Origin: Castellaniella sp049651205 | GTDB lineage: Bacteria; Pseudomonadota; Gammaproteobacteria; Burkholderiales; Burkholderiaceae_B | Reading direction: 5' to 3' | Assembly: GCF_049651205.1 (NCBI RefSeq) | Contig: NZ_JBASBR010000012.1 | Span: 248,001-312,000 of the forward strand | DNA: 64,000 bases | In this document: positions 9,353-18,201 of the stretch, one piece after another | Layout: every line of letters begins with the position of its first letter | How positions within the stretch are numbered: the first letter of the stretch is position 1 | The notes under the pieces: generated by a model | The model's input: only the letters and a program-made list of their open reading frames with translations | Told to the model about the DNA's origin: nothing | Database searches by the model: none | Program-made: the position numbers and the translations under genes

Positions 9353-9859
9353 TTAATGTTTCCTGAGCTGTTCCAGAACAGCGAAGGGTGAAGGCTTGGC
9401 CTGCACCGATGTTGCATTGGACTCCCCGGTTTGAGGGCAATCCTGATGTCGTGGCGCATATGGCAGCACCAGGATCAGTTCGTCCTCAAGGAGACCCAAC
9501 ACATCCAGATGCTGATCAGCCACCACGTATTCGGTGTCGGTGCCTTCGCCACTGGCTTCGAGCTCATCCATGGCGTCAAGCTGCGCCTGATTACGCACCA
9601 GGCCAACCGTATTATCCACTTGCAAGGCAAGCAAAAACGGCGACAGGCATCGCTGACACATCACCCTGACCTGCCCTTCTGCCTGGATATCAAGCCACAG
9701 CTGACCAGTTACCTGATCGCGGCGACCCGCCAAACGCCAGCGAATCTCGGTATCCTGCGGCACGGGCAAATCCTGGCAAAGACGTGTCAGTTTGGATGCC
9801 TGCAAAGTGCCTTGAAGCACCCGGCTGGCAAAAGCGAAATCCAAGGCATCAATAACCAC
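9353..9859 (-). CDS. yceD: DUF177/YceD family protein, probable 23S rRNA accumulation protein
   Basis: The 168-residue product matches the YceD (DUF177) family, which lies upstream of rpmF in most bacteria and has been linked to 23S rRNA accumulation. A CQRCLSPF motif at about residue 69 and a later Cys (HQDCPQ) are typical; the centre is acidic (EGTDTEYVV, LGLLEDELIL). It is the first gene of the rpmF-plsX-fab cluster, and a good promoter lies just upstream. Confidence 0.88.
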   Translation of the reverse strand: MVIDALDFAFASRVLQGTLQASKLTRLCQDLPVPQDTEIRWRLAGRRDQVTGQLWLDIQAEGQVRVMCQRCLSPFLLALQVDNTVGLVRNQAQLDAMDELEASGEGTDTEYVVADQHLDVLGLLEDELILVLPYAPRHQDCPQTGESNATSVQAKPSPFAVLEQLRKH

Positions 9860-9886
9860 GAATTCTGACTTCCAGGAAAACTCTAG

Positions 9887-9916
9887 ATTCTACTTGGCAT
9901 TTACCAGGCAAGTCAA
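9887..9916 (-). promoter_or_regulatory. Sigma-70 promoter of the yceD-rpmF-plsX-fab operon
   Basis: On the minus strand TTGACT (9916-9911) and TAGAAT (9892-9887) are separated by 18 bp and stand about 28 bp before the yceD ATG. Both hexamers match the sigma-70 consensus at five of six positions. Confidence 0.65.
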
Positions 9917-9995
9917 TTTGAACACCACAATTACCCTACCAGCCAGCCTATTGTTTAGCAGTACACTGCCCGGGCCTGCTCAATACACACCCACC

Positions 9996-10574
9996 ATGAC
10001 CCTGATTTTAGCTTCCAGCTCACCTTACCGGCGCGAGTTGCTGCAAAGACTGAAACTGCCCTTCCAGTGCGTTTCACCCGACGTTGACGAACAAGTGCGC
10101 GCGGGTGAATCACCGCAGGCACTGGCGCAGCGCCTGGCCAAAGAGAAGGCAGCCCGGGTATTGCAAAGCTGGCCTGACGCACTGGTGATTGGATCCGACC
10201 AGGTTGCCTGCTGCGACGGACAGGCAGTTGGCAAACCCGGCACCCACCAAGTTGCACAGGCCCAGTTGCGCCGGTTCAGCAACCGCGAAGTGCTGTTTCA
10301 CACCGCTGTGTGTGTCATGGACGCCCGACGCATGCAACAGGATATCGTCACAACCCAATGCGGGTTTTTGCCGCTCACCGACCAGCAGATCGAACACTAT
10401 CTGCTGGCAGAGCAGCCCTACGATACGGCCGGTAGCGCAAAGGCGGAAGCATTGGGCATTGCATTGATGGCCTACATGCGCAGCGACGACCCCTCAGCCC
10501 TGATCGGCTTGCCCCTGATCGCGGTGTGCCGCATGCTGCGTGAGTTTGGACTCGACCCTCTTGGCAACGGCTGA
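9996..10574 (+). CDS. Maf/YceF family nucleotide pyrophosphatase
   Basis: House-cleaning nucleoside triphosphate pyrophosphatase of 192 residues; the YceF subgroup hydrolyses m7GTP. The family motifs LILASSSPYRRELL (residues 3-16), VIGSDQVACCDG (around residue 65, carrying the catalytic Asp) and YDTAGSAKAEALG are present. I chose the ATG at 9996 because the protein then begins exactly at the conserved motif; the frame is open 34 codons further upstream without similarity. No clear ribosome site is seen. The next gene starts 9 bp downstream. Confidence 0.9.
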   Translation: MTLILASSSPYRRELLQRLKLPFQCVSPDVDEQVRAGESPQALAQRLAKEKAARVLQSWPDALVIGSDQVACCDGQAVGKPGTHQVAQAQLRRFSNREVLFHTAVCVMDARRMQQDIVTTQCGFLPLTDQQIEHYLLAEQPYDTAGSAKAEALGIALMAYMRSDDPSALIGLPLIAVCRMLREFGLDPLGNG

Positions 10575-10583
10575 ATATCAACC

Positions 10584-11291
10584 ATGACAACATTGCACCT
10601 AATCCCGGTTGGCCTGGGCCATACCGCACCTGATACCTGGCTGCCCCAGGCAGCACAGGAAATCACCCGCCAGTTACGGTATTTCATCGCAGAAAACGCC
10701 AAGACGGCACGCGCCTTTCTGAAGCTGATCAATACCCCCCTGGCAATACAGGACATCCAGATTGAAACCCTGCGCGCCAGCACCACCGAGGCCGAGATCC
10801 GTGCCTGGTTAAAGCAGGTACCGGCCGACCAGGATATCGGTCTTGTGTCCGAGGCAGGCTGCCCGGCTGTGGCGGACCCTGGCGCACGGGTGGTCAAGCA
10901 GGCCCACCAACACAATATACGGGTAGTGCCCTGGACAGGGCCTTCGTCGATCATGCTGGGGTTGATGGCCAGTGGCCTAGAGGGGCAACGATTTACGTTT
11001 CATGGTTACGCCCCCGTAAAAGCACCCGAACGCGACGCACAAATCAAGGCCTGGGAGTCGGCCTCACACAAGCTGAAGCAAACTCAAATCCTGATTGAAA
11101 CACCGTACCGCAACGAAGCGATGTTTCAAGCTTTACTGAACACCCTGCGTGACTCTACCCAGGTATGCGTGGCCAGCGCACTGACGTGCCCGGACGAGAC
11201 CATCCAGACGCACAGCGTGGCGCAATGGCGCAAGCAGCCCATCCCGGATTTCGACAAAAAACCCACGCTGTTTCTGTTTCTGGCCAGTTAA
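10584..11291 (+). CDS. SAM-dependent methyltransferase, tetrapyrrole-methylase fold (RsmI-like)
   Basis: The 235-residue protein has the tetrapyrrole (corrin/porphyrin) methylase fold. Visible are the N-terminal LHLIPVGLGHTAPDTW, the SAM-site-like DIGLVSEAGCPAVADPGARVV and WTGPSSIMLGLMASGL, all shared with RsmI, the 16S rRNA C1402 2'-O-methyltransferase. It is shorter than RsmI and lacks its C-terminal domain, so its substrate is not certain. It pairs with maf (9 bp gap) and converges on the HAD gene with a 4-bp overlap in which TTAA provides both stops. Confidence 0.8.
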   Translation: MTTLHLIPVGLGHTAPDTWLPQAAQEITRQLRYFIAENAKTARAFLKLINTPLAIQDIQIETLRASTTEAEIRAWLKQVPADQDIGLVSEAGCPAVADPGARVVKQAHQHNIRVVPWTGPSSIMLGLMASGLEGQRFTFHGYAPVKAPERDAQIKAWESASHKLKQTQILIETPYRNEAMFQALLNTLRDSTQVCVASALTCPDETIQTHSVAQWRKQPIPDFDKKPTLFLFLAS

Positions 11292-11959
11292 ATTCGCACG
11301 CTGGATCTTACCCAGGCCTGCATCTCGGCCACCGAATGCACCAATGCGGTGGGCTGGGAGGTTTGCAGCAAAGAAGCCCGATGTGCACCATATGACACCG
11401 CCAGGCTGTCGATGCCGGCGGCTTTGGCCATCAGGACATCATGCGTGGTGTCGCCCACCATCAGCACGGCATCCTGAGCCAGTTCCAGCTCGGCCAGCAA
11501 CTGCTCGAGCATATCGGGATCGGGTTTGCCGCGCGCCTCATCCACGGTACGCGTCGCTTGAAACAGTCCTTGCAGGCCAAGTGACTGGATCGATGTATCC
11601 AACCCACGGCGACTTTTGCCGGTGGCTACCCCCAGCACCACACCATAGCCATGAAGCTCTTGCAGCAACTGTGCTTGACCCTGGAAAAGGTGCAACTCGT
11701 GCATCAACCGCCGATAGTGCGTCTTATAGTGCTCGGCAAATGTATCCGCCTCACTGGCAGGAAGTTCGGGTGCCAGCTGATACAAGGCCGCCTGCAACGA
11801 CAAGCCAATCACCCAACCGGCCTCTTCGGGACTGGGAACCTTGAGACCAAGATCCTGACATGCGCCGATCAGGGCCCCCACAATATGGTGAGTGGAATCC
11901 AGCAAAGTGCCATCCCAATCGAAAATAACCGCCTGGTAAGGCGCTCTGGAAGCGTTCAT
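11288..11959 (-). CDS. HAD-superfamily hydrolase, phosphoglycolate-phosphatase-like
   Basis: The 223-residue HAD phosphatase begins with the nucleophile motif VIFDWDGTLLDS. It also shows GVATGKSRRGLD (motif II), KPDPDMLEQLL (motif III lysine) and MVGDTTHDVLMAKAAG (motif IV acids). The cap-domain position resembles Gph and pyrophosphatase PpaX relatives, but the substrate cannot be read from sequence. It overlaps the rluC stop (ATGA), which suggests co-translation with the pseudouridine synthase. Confidence 0.82.
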   Translation of the reverse strand: MNASRAPYQAVIFDWDGTLLDSTHHIVGALIGACQDLGLKVPSPEEAGWVIGLSLQAALYQLAPELPASEADTFAEHYKTHYRRLMHELHLFQGQAQLLQELHGYGVVLGVATGKSRRGLDTSIQSLGLQGLFQATRTVDEARGKPDPDMLEQLLAELELAQDAVLMVGDTTHDVLMAKAAGIDSLAVSYGAHRASLLQTSQPTALVHSVAEMQAWVRSSVRI

Positions 11960-12915
11960 GAGTAATTTTTGTCGAGGAAATCCAGCACCGCCTGACAGGC
12001 GGGTGGAAGGGGTGATTCGATAACCAGGGATACGCCGGTCACAGGATGCGGGATCTCGAGGCGATGGGCATGCAAAAACATGCGACGAAATCCCTGCTCG
12101 GCCAAAGCCGCCCGCACGGCATCCGGGCCGTACTTCTCGTCGCCCGCAATCGGGTGGCCTTGTGAAGCCAGATGCACCCGGATCTGATGGGTGCGCCCGG
12201 TACGAAGCTCAGCTCCCAGCAAAGACCATGCCCCGCCATACCGGCGTTTGAGGGTAATGATTGTGTGTGACGACTTGCCCAGGGCATCTACCCGTACCCG
12301 GCGCTCACCGCCAGGCGTGAGGTACTTGAGCAAGGGCAGGCGGATGTGCTGGCGGTCGTTGACCCAGTCGCCCACCACCAGAGCCAGGTAATGCTTGCGG
12401 CCCTCACTTTGGCGCATCATCTCGTGCAACGCCACCAAAGCTTTGCGCGAGCGCGCCACCATCAACACGCCGGAGGTCTCACGATCCAGTCGGTGTGCAA
12501 GCTCGAGCATGCGATCTTCGGGGCGACCAGCGCGCAGCTGCTCGATCACGCCAAACGATATACCGCTACCGCCATGAACAGCCACCCCGGCCGGCTTGTC
12601 GATCACCAGCAGGTGCTCGTCCTCGTAGAGCACTGGAAACACGGCTGGAGGTGCCGGAGGCCGGGCCTGTGGATCGGGGCGCCGGATAGGCGGAATACGA
12701 ACCAGATCGCCCAGCTCCAGACGCGTGTCTGCGCGACATCGGCCTTTGTTGATACGCACCTGGCCATCGCGAATGGCTTTATACAGATGGCTTTTAGGAA
12801 CACCCTTGTTAAGCCGCAGCAAAAAATTATCGAGACGCTGCCCTGCAGATTGCTCGTCAACCACTACCTGGCGTACGGCTGGCAAGCGGCTGGACGACAT
12901 ATCTATTTTGCGCAT
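11956..12915 (-). CDS. rluC: 23S rRNA pseudouridine synthase RluC
   Basis: RluA-family pseudouridine synthase; RluC modifies U955, U2504 and U2580 of 23S rRNA. An N-terminal S4 RNA-binding domain (GQRLDNFLLRLNKGVPKSH onward) precedes the catalytic domain with AHRLDRETSGVLMVARS, where the Asp is catalytic, and a later RTGRTHQIRVHLASQGHPI. The start is uncertain. ATGs stand at 12930, 12915 and 12900 and none has a good ribosome site; an open stretch upstream to 13242 has no similarity and lies in the rne leader. The gene is divergent from rne. Confidence 0.9.
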   Translation of the reverse strand: MRKIDMSSSRLPAVRQVVVDEQSAGQRLDNFLLRLNKGVPKSHLYKAIRDGQVRINKGRCRADTRLELGDLVRIPPIRRPDPQARPPAPPAVFPVLYEDEHLLVIDKPAGVAVHGGSGISFGVIEQLRAGRPEDRMLELAHRLDRETSGVLMVARSRKALVALHEMMRQSEGRKHYLALVVGDWVNDRQHIRLPLLKYLTPGGERRVRVDALGKSSHTIITLKRRYGGAWSLLGAELRTGRTHQIRVHLASQGHPIAGDEKYGPDAVRAALAEQGFRRMFLHAHRLEIPHPVTGVSLVIESPLPPACQAVLDFLDKNYS

Positions 12916-12935
12916 AGGGAAAAGCAGCATATAAT
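12908..12935 (+). promoter_or_regulatory. Probable rne promoter
   Basis: A perfect TATAAT (12930-12935) is preceded at 16 bp by a weak TTGCGC (12908-12913). It overlaps the start region of the divergent rluC. If active, transcription starts near 12942. Confidence 0.5.
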
Positions 12936-12941
12936 CACGAC

Positions 12942-13390
12942 AGCCTAGAGAGGCCGAAAACCGCCCGACGTAGAGACGCAATGGATGCGCTCCGCCTGGC
13001 AGCAGGGGTTTTATTGTACTGCCTTGATTTCGGTCTCCGGGTGCTTGGTCGCCGGTTCCGTCCTGGCTTTTGGCTCGCTGCATGTGCAAGCCCCGAAGCC
13101 GATCAATAACCGCGTGCGACGCTGTAGATTTCTGCTCGCTCTTCCGCACCGGATGCCCTATTTCTGGCATCCGCCGTTCCCAGCAACTTTTTTTGTCAAC
13201 CACAACTGTGCCCCTGACCTCCCTGCTGAAAGAACTTCGCACCTATCGGTGCGCCGTGCCCCCCGATCCGGAGACTGGCGCGGCCTGAATTCGCCCGCAG
13301 CCACCTCCACCGCAGACTGCCGCGTTGCATACCGAGTACCCGTGGTCGTGCGCCAAATTTGGCGCACCCTGACAACGGAGAAACCCACTC
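12942..13390 (+). other. Long 5' leader of rne (no gene seen)
   Basis: About 450 bases without a credible gene separate the TATAAT box from the rne ATG. RNase E mRNAs in other bacteria carry long, structured leaders through which the enzyme degrades its own message; in E. coli it is about 360 nt. I see no riboswitch motif. The small open frames here have no ribosome sites or recognisable products. Confidence 0.5.
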
Positions 13391-16375
13391 ATGAAACGCA
13401 TGTTGTTCAATGCGACGCACCAAGAAGAACTACGCGTCGCCATTGTCGATGGTCAGAAACTAATTGATCTGGACATTGAAACTGCCGGCCGCGAACAGCG
13501 CAAAGGCAATATCTACAAAGGGGTCATCACCCGCATCGAACCCGGCCTCGAAGCCTGCTTCGTAAACTACGGCGAAGAGCGCCACGGCTTTCTGCCGTTC
13601 AAGGAAGTCGCTCGCGCTTATTTCAAGGAAGGCACCGATGTACGCAATGCGCGCATCCAGGATGCCCTTACCGAAGGCCAGGAACTTATCATCCAGGTCG
13701 AGAAAGAAGAACGTGGCAACAAGGGTGCTGCGCTCACCACATTCATTTCTCTGGCCGGTCGTTATCTGGTACTGATGCCCAACAACCCCCGCGGGGGTGG
13801 CGTGTCCCGACGCGTCGAAGGCGAAGATCGCCAAGAGCTCCGCGACACAATGGACCAGCTCGAGATCCCCTCGGGCATGAGCATGATTGCCCGCACAGCC
13901 GGCATCGGCCGCAGCGTCGAAGAACTGCAATGGGATCTCAATTACCTGCTGCAACTCTGGACAGCCGTCGACGGTGCCGCACGTGAGAACAAGGCGCCCA
14001 TCCTCATCTATCTTGAATCCAGCCTGGTCATCCGGGCCATCCGCGATTATTTTTCGCCCGAAATTGGCGAAATCCTGATCGATACGGACGACATCCACGA
14101 TCAGGCCACGGCATTCATGAGCGTGGTCATGCCCGACAACGTCAATCGCGTCAAACGCTACCACGACGATGTCCCGCTGTTCTCCCGCTTCCAGATCGAG
14201 CATCAGATCGAAACCGCCTACTCCCGCACGGTGACGCTGCCCTCGGGGGGCGCTATCGTGATCGATCATACCGAAGCGCTGGTAGCTGTCGATGTCAACT
14301 CCGCACGCTCGACGCGCGGCTCGGACATCGAAGAAACCGCGCTGCGCACCAACGCTGAAGCCGCCGACGAAGTAGCCCGCCAATTGCGCCTGCGCGACCT
14401 CGGCGGACTCATCGTGATCGATTTCATCGACATGGAAGAAAACAAGAACCAACGCGCCGTCGAGCAACGACTGCGCGATGCCCTGCATTTCGATCGGGCA
14501 CGGGTTCAGATGGGCAAGATCTCGCGTTTTGGCCTGATGGAGCTCTCCCGCCAGCGCCTGCGCCCTGCCCTCAACGAGGGTTCGCACGTCACCTGCCCGC
14601 GGTGTACCGGTACCGGCGTCATTCGGGATGCCGAATCCAGCGCACTGCACGTATTGCGACTGTTGCAAGAAGAAGCCATGAAGGAAGGCACCGCAGCGCT
14701 GCACGCGCAGGTGCCGGTTGATGTGGCCACCTTCCTGCTCAACGAGAAGCGTCACGACATCAGCCAGATCGAATCCCGGCTTAAGGTCAACCTGGTGCTG
14801 ATTCCTAACAAGTCGCTCGAAACGCCGCACCACCACATCGAGCGTCTGCGCCACGACGACCCGCGTCTGGACGAAACCAAAACCAGCTTTCAACTCGTCC
14901 AGGAGCCTGAAGAACAGCTGGTGTGGCAGGCCAACAAGGCACAAGAGGCCAAGTCTCGCCCCGAAGCCCTGGTCAAAGGCATTCAACCGGCAGAACCCGC
15001 ACCACATCACATCGAAAAGCCCGCCAAGGTACAGGCACCCGCTGCCGCTGCGGTCAGCACCGCAGCCTCAGGGGGCGGCATGCTCAAGCGCATCGTGGCC
15101 TGGTTTACAGGTGGCACCCCAGCAGCAGAAACCGCTGCTTCAGTTGTCGCACCACAAGAAGACGACAAGCCCCGCCGCAGCAATGGTGGACGTCATGGCC
15201 GTCGTGGCGACAGCCGCACCGACAGCCGCAGCAATCACCGCAGCGAGCGCCAGCACCGCAGCGATAAACCCGACACCGAGCGCAAAGAGCGCACCACTGC
15301 CGAAGGGCGATCCTCTCAGCGCCGAGAACGTGCCCAGGAAGAGCGCATTGCCAAGGTTGCGTCCGATACACCGGAAGCCAGCCAGGACACCGTCGAACCC
15401 CGTCGCAGCCGCAACCGTCGGGGCCGCGGACGCAGCCGTGCCGAAACCGCCACAGAAGCCAGCGTGGCCGAAGCCGTGACGACAAACGCTGTGGTGGCAG
15501 AGCAAACAGCCATCGACACACCGATGCCTGAGGCAGCTTCTGAAACCTTCGCGCCGGTTGCCGAAACCGAACCCCTGCTTGCTGAGACCGCTGCTCCAGT
15601 TGCCGGCCCCGCTGTAGACATCGAAGGTGACACCGAAGTCGAAACGCCAGATCCAGAGCGCAAGCGCCGCCGTCGTCGTGGACGTCGGGGTCGCCGCACC
15701 GGTGACAGCACCGAAACCGCAGCAGCTACCGAAGCCACCGAGACGTCCGACGCAGTATCGTTGCAGACACACGAAACCCCGCGCTTTGATCCTGAAGCAC
15801 TGGATGCCGAGTCTCAAGCGCAGGAAAACACGCAAGCTACCGAGCCCCAGGTAACAAACGCCGACGCGCAAGCTCAGGCCAGCCGCCAGCCGCTTGACGC
15901 CGCAACACCGGCAAGCACCTCTTTCGAGTCTGATGCACAACAGGCGCAAGCGCCGGTATCCGAGGCTCAGCCCGAGGATGTCACGCCAGCCAGTACTCCT
16001 GCGGTAAGTGCTACTGCCGTCAAGGCACCTGTCGAGACCACGCCTGCAGTGGCTGAAGTCGCGGAAACCGCCACCGAGGCAACCACCGAAACCGAAGCAG
16101 CAACTGAAACATCTGCCGAAGTCACACCCGTGGTCACAGCGCAATCATCCAGCAACGGGGTATCGCCCCAGCCTGCGGCTGCAGCAGCTTCGCAAGCCAT
16201 CGTGCTGCCCACCATCGGCGCGTCTCTCGAGGCCGCCGGTATGCAGCTCATCGAGACCCGCGTAGAAGCGGTCTCGTCAGCACCTGTGGCAGCTCCAAAA
16301 CCGGTCGGCCGACCTCGCAAATCGGCACGCAAGGTGCAGGATGAACCCCTGCAGCAGGTAGAAACCTCGCACTAA
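13391..16375 (+). CDS. rne: Ribonuclease E
   Basis: Endoribonuclease E, 994 residues, the scaffold of the RNA degradosome. The N-terminal catalytic half carries the S1 domain (KGNIYKGVITRIEPGLEACFVNYG, about residues 37-120), the DNase I-like site (AVDVNSARST and IVIDFIDMEE, around residues 300 and 345) and the zinc-link CPRCTGTG near residue 400. From about residue 550 the protein is low-complexity: Arg-rich blocks (RRSRNRRGRGRSR; RKRRRRRGRRGRR) alternate with long Ala/Glu/Thr/Pro stretches, as expected for the disordered RNA- and partner-binding tail. The ATG follows CAACGGAG at a normal distance. A strong terminator follows. Confidence 0.96.
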   Translation: MKRMLFNATHQEELRVAIVDGQKLIDLDIETAGREQRKGNIYKGVITRIEPGLEACFVNYGEERHGFLPFKEVARAYFKEGTDVRNARIQDALTEGQELIIQVEKEERGNKGAALTTFISLAGRYLVLMPNNPRGGGVSRRVEGEDRQELRDTMDQLEIPSGMSMIARTAGIGRSVEELQWDLNYLLQLWTAVDGAARENKAPILIYLESSLVIRAIRDYFSPEIGEILIDTDDIHDQATAFMSVVMPDNVNRVKRYHDDVPLFSRFQIEHQIETAYSRTVTLPSGGAIVIDHTEALVAVDVNSARSTRGSDIEETALRTNAEAADEVARQLRLRDLGGLIVIDFIDMEENKNQRAVEQRLRDALHFDRARVQMGKISRFGLMELSRQRLRPALNEGSHVTCPRCTGTGVIRDAESSALHVLRLLQEEAMKEGTAALHAQVPVDVATFLLNEKRHDISQIESRLKVNLVLIPNKSLETPHHHIERLRHDDPRLDETKTSFQLVQEPEEQLVWQANKAQEAKSRPEALVKGIQPAEPAPHHIEKPAKVQAPAAAAVSTAASGGGMLKRIVAWFTGGTPAAETAASVVAPQEDDKPRRSNGGRHGRRGDSRTDSRSNHRSERQHRSDKPDTERKERTTAEGRSSQRRERAQEERIAKVASDTPEASQDTVEPRRSRNRRGRGRSRAETATEASVAEAVTTNAVVAEQTAIDTPMPEAASETFAPVAETEPLLAETAAPVAGPAVDIEGDTEVETPDPERKRRRRRGRRGRRTGDSTETAAATEATETSDAVSLQTHETPRFDPEALDAESQAQENTQATEPQVTNADAQAQASRQPLDAATPASTSFESDAQQAQAPVSEAQPEDVTPASTPAVSATAVKAPVETTPAVAEVAETATEATTETEAATETSAEVTPVVTAQSSSNGVSPQPAAAAASQAIVLPTIGASLEAAGMQLIETRVEAVSSAPVAAPKPVGRPRKSARKVQDEPLQQVETSH

Positions 16376-16384
16376 ACCTTGGAT

Positions 16385-16426
16385 AAAAATCCCCGGGATC
16401 CTGTTAAAAGGATCCCGGGGATTTTT
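16385..16426. terminator. Bidirectional Rho-independent terminator between rne and accD
   Basis: A 17-bp perfect stem (AAAAATCCCCGGGATCC and its complement) with an 8-base loop is followed by a T-run and preceded by an A-run, so it can end both rne (plus) and accD (minus). Confidence 0.93.
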
Positions 16427-16477
16427 TATGGGCAAATCAGCCGAAGGGGACATGGAGCCCCTGCGGCGCTGGACGGC

Positions 16478-17362
16478 TCAGGCTGCTTTGGAGACCACTT
16501 CGATGGGCTGACGCGTAAACAAGGCCAGCAGATGCGCAAGCTCTGCCTGCATTTCGCGGCGGTCGATGACCTGATCGATAGCACCCTTGGACAGCAGGAA
16601 CTCGGCACGCTGGAACCCCTCAGGGAGCTTTTCGCGAACGGTCTGCTCGATGACGCGCGGCCCCGCAAAGCCGATCAGGGCATTGGGCTCGGCAATCACG
16701 ACATCACCCATAAAGGCGAAGGATGCCGAAACGCCACCCATGGTGGGATCGGTAAGAATGCTGATAAACGGCAACCCGGCCTCGGCAAGCTGATGCAACA
16801 TCGCAGTGGTTTTGGCCATCTGCATCAAGGAAAATAGAGACTCTTGCATGCGCGCGCCACCCGATGCGGCCACGCAGACAAACGGCATATGGCGGTCGAT
16901 GGCTTCTTGTACGCCACGGGCGAAACGCTCGCCCACCACAGACCCCATCGACCCTCCCATAAAGGAGAATTCGAAGCTGGCCAGCACGGCGGGCACCGAC
17001 AGAATGGTACCGCTCATTACCACCAGCGCCTCGGACTCGCCCGTTTGCTTGATGGCTTCGGAGACACGCTCGGGATACTTGCGCGAATCCTTGAATTTGA
17101 GGGGATCCATCGGACGCGTCTGTGAACCGATCTCAACCCGGCCGTCGGCATCAAGCAGCGCGTCGATACGGGCACGGGCACCAATACGCATGTGATGGCT
17201 GCATTTGGGGCAAACATTAAGCGTGGCGAGGAGGTCTTCTTTGTAGAGGACTGACTCGCACGACGGACACTTGACCCACAGGCCTTCAGGAACCCGCTTG
17301 TTGGCCGCTGCGTCGCTGTTACGGTTGATACGCGGGGGCAGAATTTTTTCGAACCAGCTCAT
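16478..17362 (-). CDS. accD: Acetyl-CoA carboxylase carboxyltransferase subunit beta
   Basis: Beta subunit of acetyl-CoA carboxyltransferase, 294 residues, for malonyl-CoA synthesis. The N-terminal zinc ribbon (CPSC at about residue 33 and CPKC at about residue 52) and the crotonase-type core (MGGSMGSVVGERFARG, ASGGARMQES, PTMGGVSASFAFMGDV) are complete. It is the last gene of trpB-trpA-accD, starting 2 bp after the trpA stop. folC, often found after accD, is absent here. Confidence 0.96.
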   Translation of the reverse strand: MSWFEKILPPRINRNSDAAANKRVPEGLWVKCPSCESVLYKEDLLATLNVCPKCSHHMRIGARARIDALLDADGRVEIGSQTRPMDPLKFKDSRKYPERVSEAIKQTGESEALVVMSGTILSVPAVLASFEFSFMGGSMGSVVGERFARGVQEAIDRHMPFVCVAASGGARMQESLFSLMQMAKTTAMLHQLAEAGLPFISILTDPTMGGVSASFAFMGDVVIAEPNALIGFAGPRVIEQTVREKLPEGFQRAEFLLSKGAIDQVIDRREMQAELAHLLALFTRQPIEVVSKAA

Positions 17363-17364
17363 GG

Positions 17365-18192
17365 TTAACCTTTTTTAACAGTATCAAGGGCTTGGCGAAC
17401 ACCCGCCAGCCACTGGGCTGCAGCCTGAACGGCGGCCTGGGGGCCCGCCTGATGGGAGGCTTCTTCGAGAACCTGGATCAGCTTGCTGCCAATCACCACC
17501 GCATCGGCATATTGTGCCAAACGCGCGGCGCTGGCGGCATCCCGAATGCCAAATCCAACGCCAACCGGAATCTGGATATGTTGACGGATCAGGGCCAGAT
17601 GCCGGGCAACATCATCGGTATCCAGATTGCCTGCACCCGTAACCCCTTTTAAGGACACATAGTACACATAGCCACGCGCAAGTTGTGCAAGCTGTGCCAT
17701 GCGCGCTTGCGTGGAAGTTGGCGCCAACAGATAGATGGGATCGATAGCCGCCGCAGCCAGCCGAGTGGCGAACCCGGCGGATTCTTCGGGGGTGTAATCC
17801 ACCACCAGCACGCCATCCACCCCGGCAGCCTGGGCAGCCTGAACAAAAACGTTCTGGCCCATGGACTCGATGGGATTGGCATAGCCCATCAGCACCACGG
17901 GTGTGAGGGTGTCTTGTTGCCGAAACTGGGAGACAAGGTCGAGCACGACCGCCAGACTGACGCCTGCCGCAATGGCGCGATCGCCGGCCTTCTGGATAAC
18001 GGGGCCATCCGCCATGGGATCGGAGAACGGGACACCAAGTTCTATGACACTGGCCCCTGCTGCCACGAGGGCATGCATAAGATCGGGCGTAGAGCCAGCA
18101 AGCGGATCACCCGCTGTGATGTAGGGAATCAGGGCCGTGCGCCCGGACGAACTGGCAAACGTATCGGCCAAACGGGAATTGGATGCAGTCAA
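17365..18192 (-). CDS. trpA: Tryptophan synthase alpha chain
   Basis: Cleaves indole-3-glycerol phosphate to indole and glyceraldehyde 3-phosphate, 275 residues. The motif ELGVPFSDPMADGPVIQ (catalytic Glu), the LVVDYTPEES region (catalytic Asp) and the phosphate-binding GVGFGIRDAASA are present. Translation appears to begin at a TTG (18192) preceded seven bases earlier by AGGAG; no ATG or GTG fits better. It follows trpB by 9 bp. Confidence 0.95.
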   Translation of the reverse strand: MTASNSRLADTFASSSGRTALIPYITAGDPLAGSTPDLMHALVAAGASVIELGVPFSDPMADGPVIQKAGDRAIAAGVSLAVVLDLVSQFRQQDTLTPVVLMGYANPIESMGQNVFVQAAQAAGVDGVLVVDYTPEESAGFATRLAAAAIDPIYLLAPTSTQARMAQLAQLARGYVYYVSLKGVTGAGNLDTDDVARHLALIRQHIQIPVGVGFGIRDAASAARLAQYADAVVIGSKLIQVLEEASHQAGPQAAVQAAAQWLAGVRQALDTVKKG

Positions 18193-18201
18193 CAGAGGCT
18201 C

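Noticed and set aside
13460..15010. A 516-codon frame antisense to rne
   Set aside because: It mirrors the RNase E catalytic half and shows no independent ribosome site or family similarity.
15140..16144. A Cys/Gly/Arg-rich frame antisense to the rne tail
   Set aside because: The composition is produced by the repetitive Ala/Glu/Arg codons of the RNase E C-terminus on the other strand.
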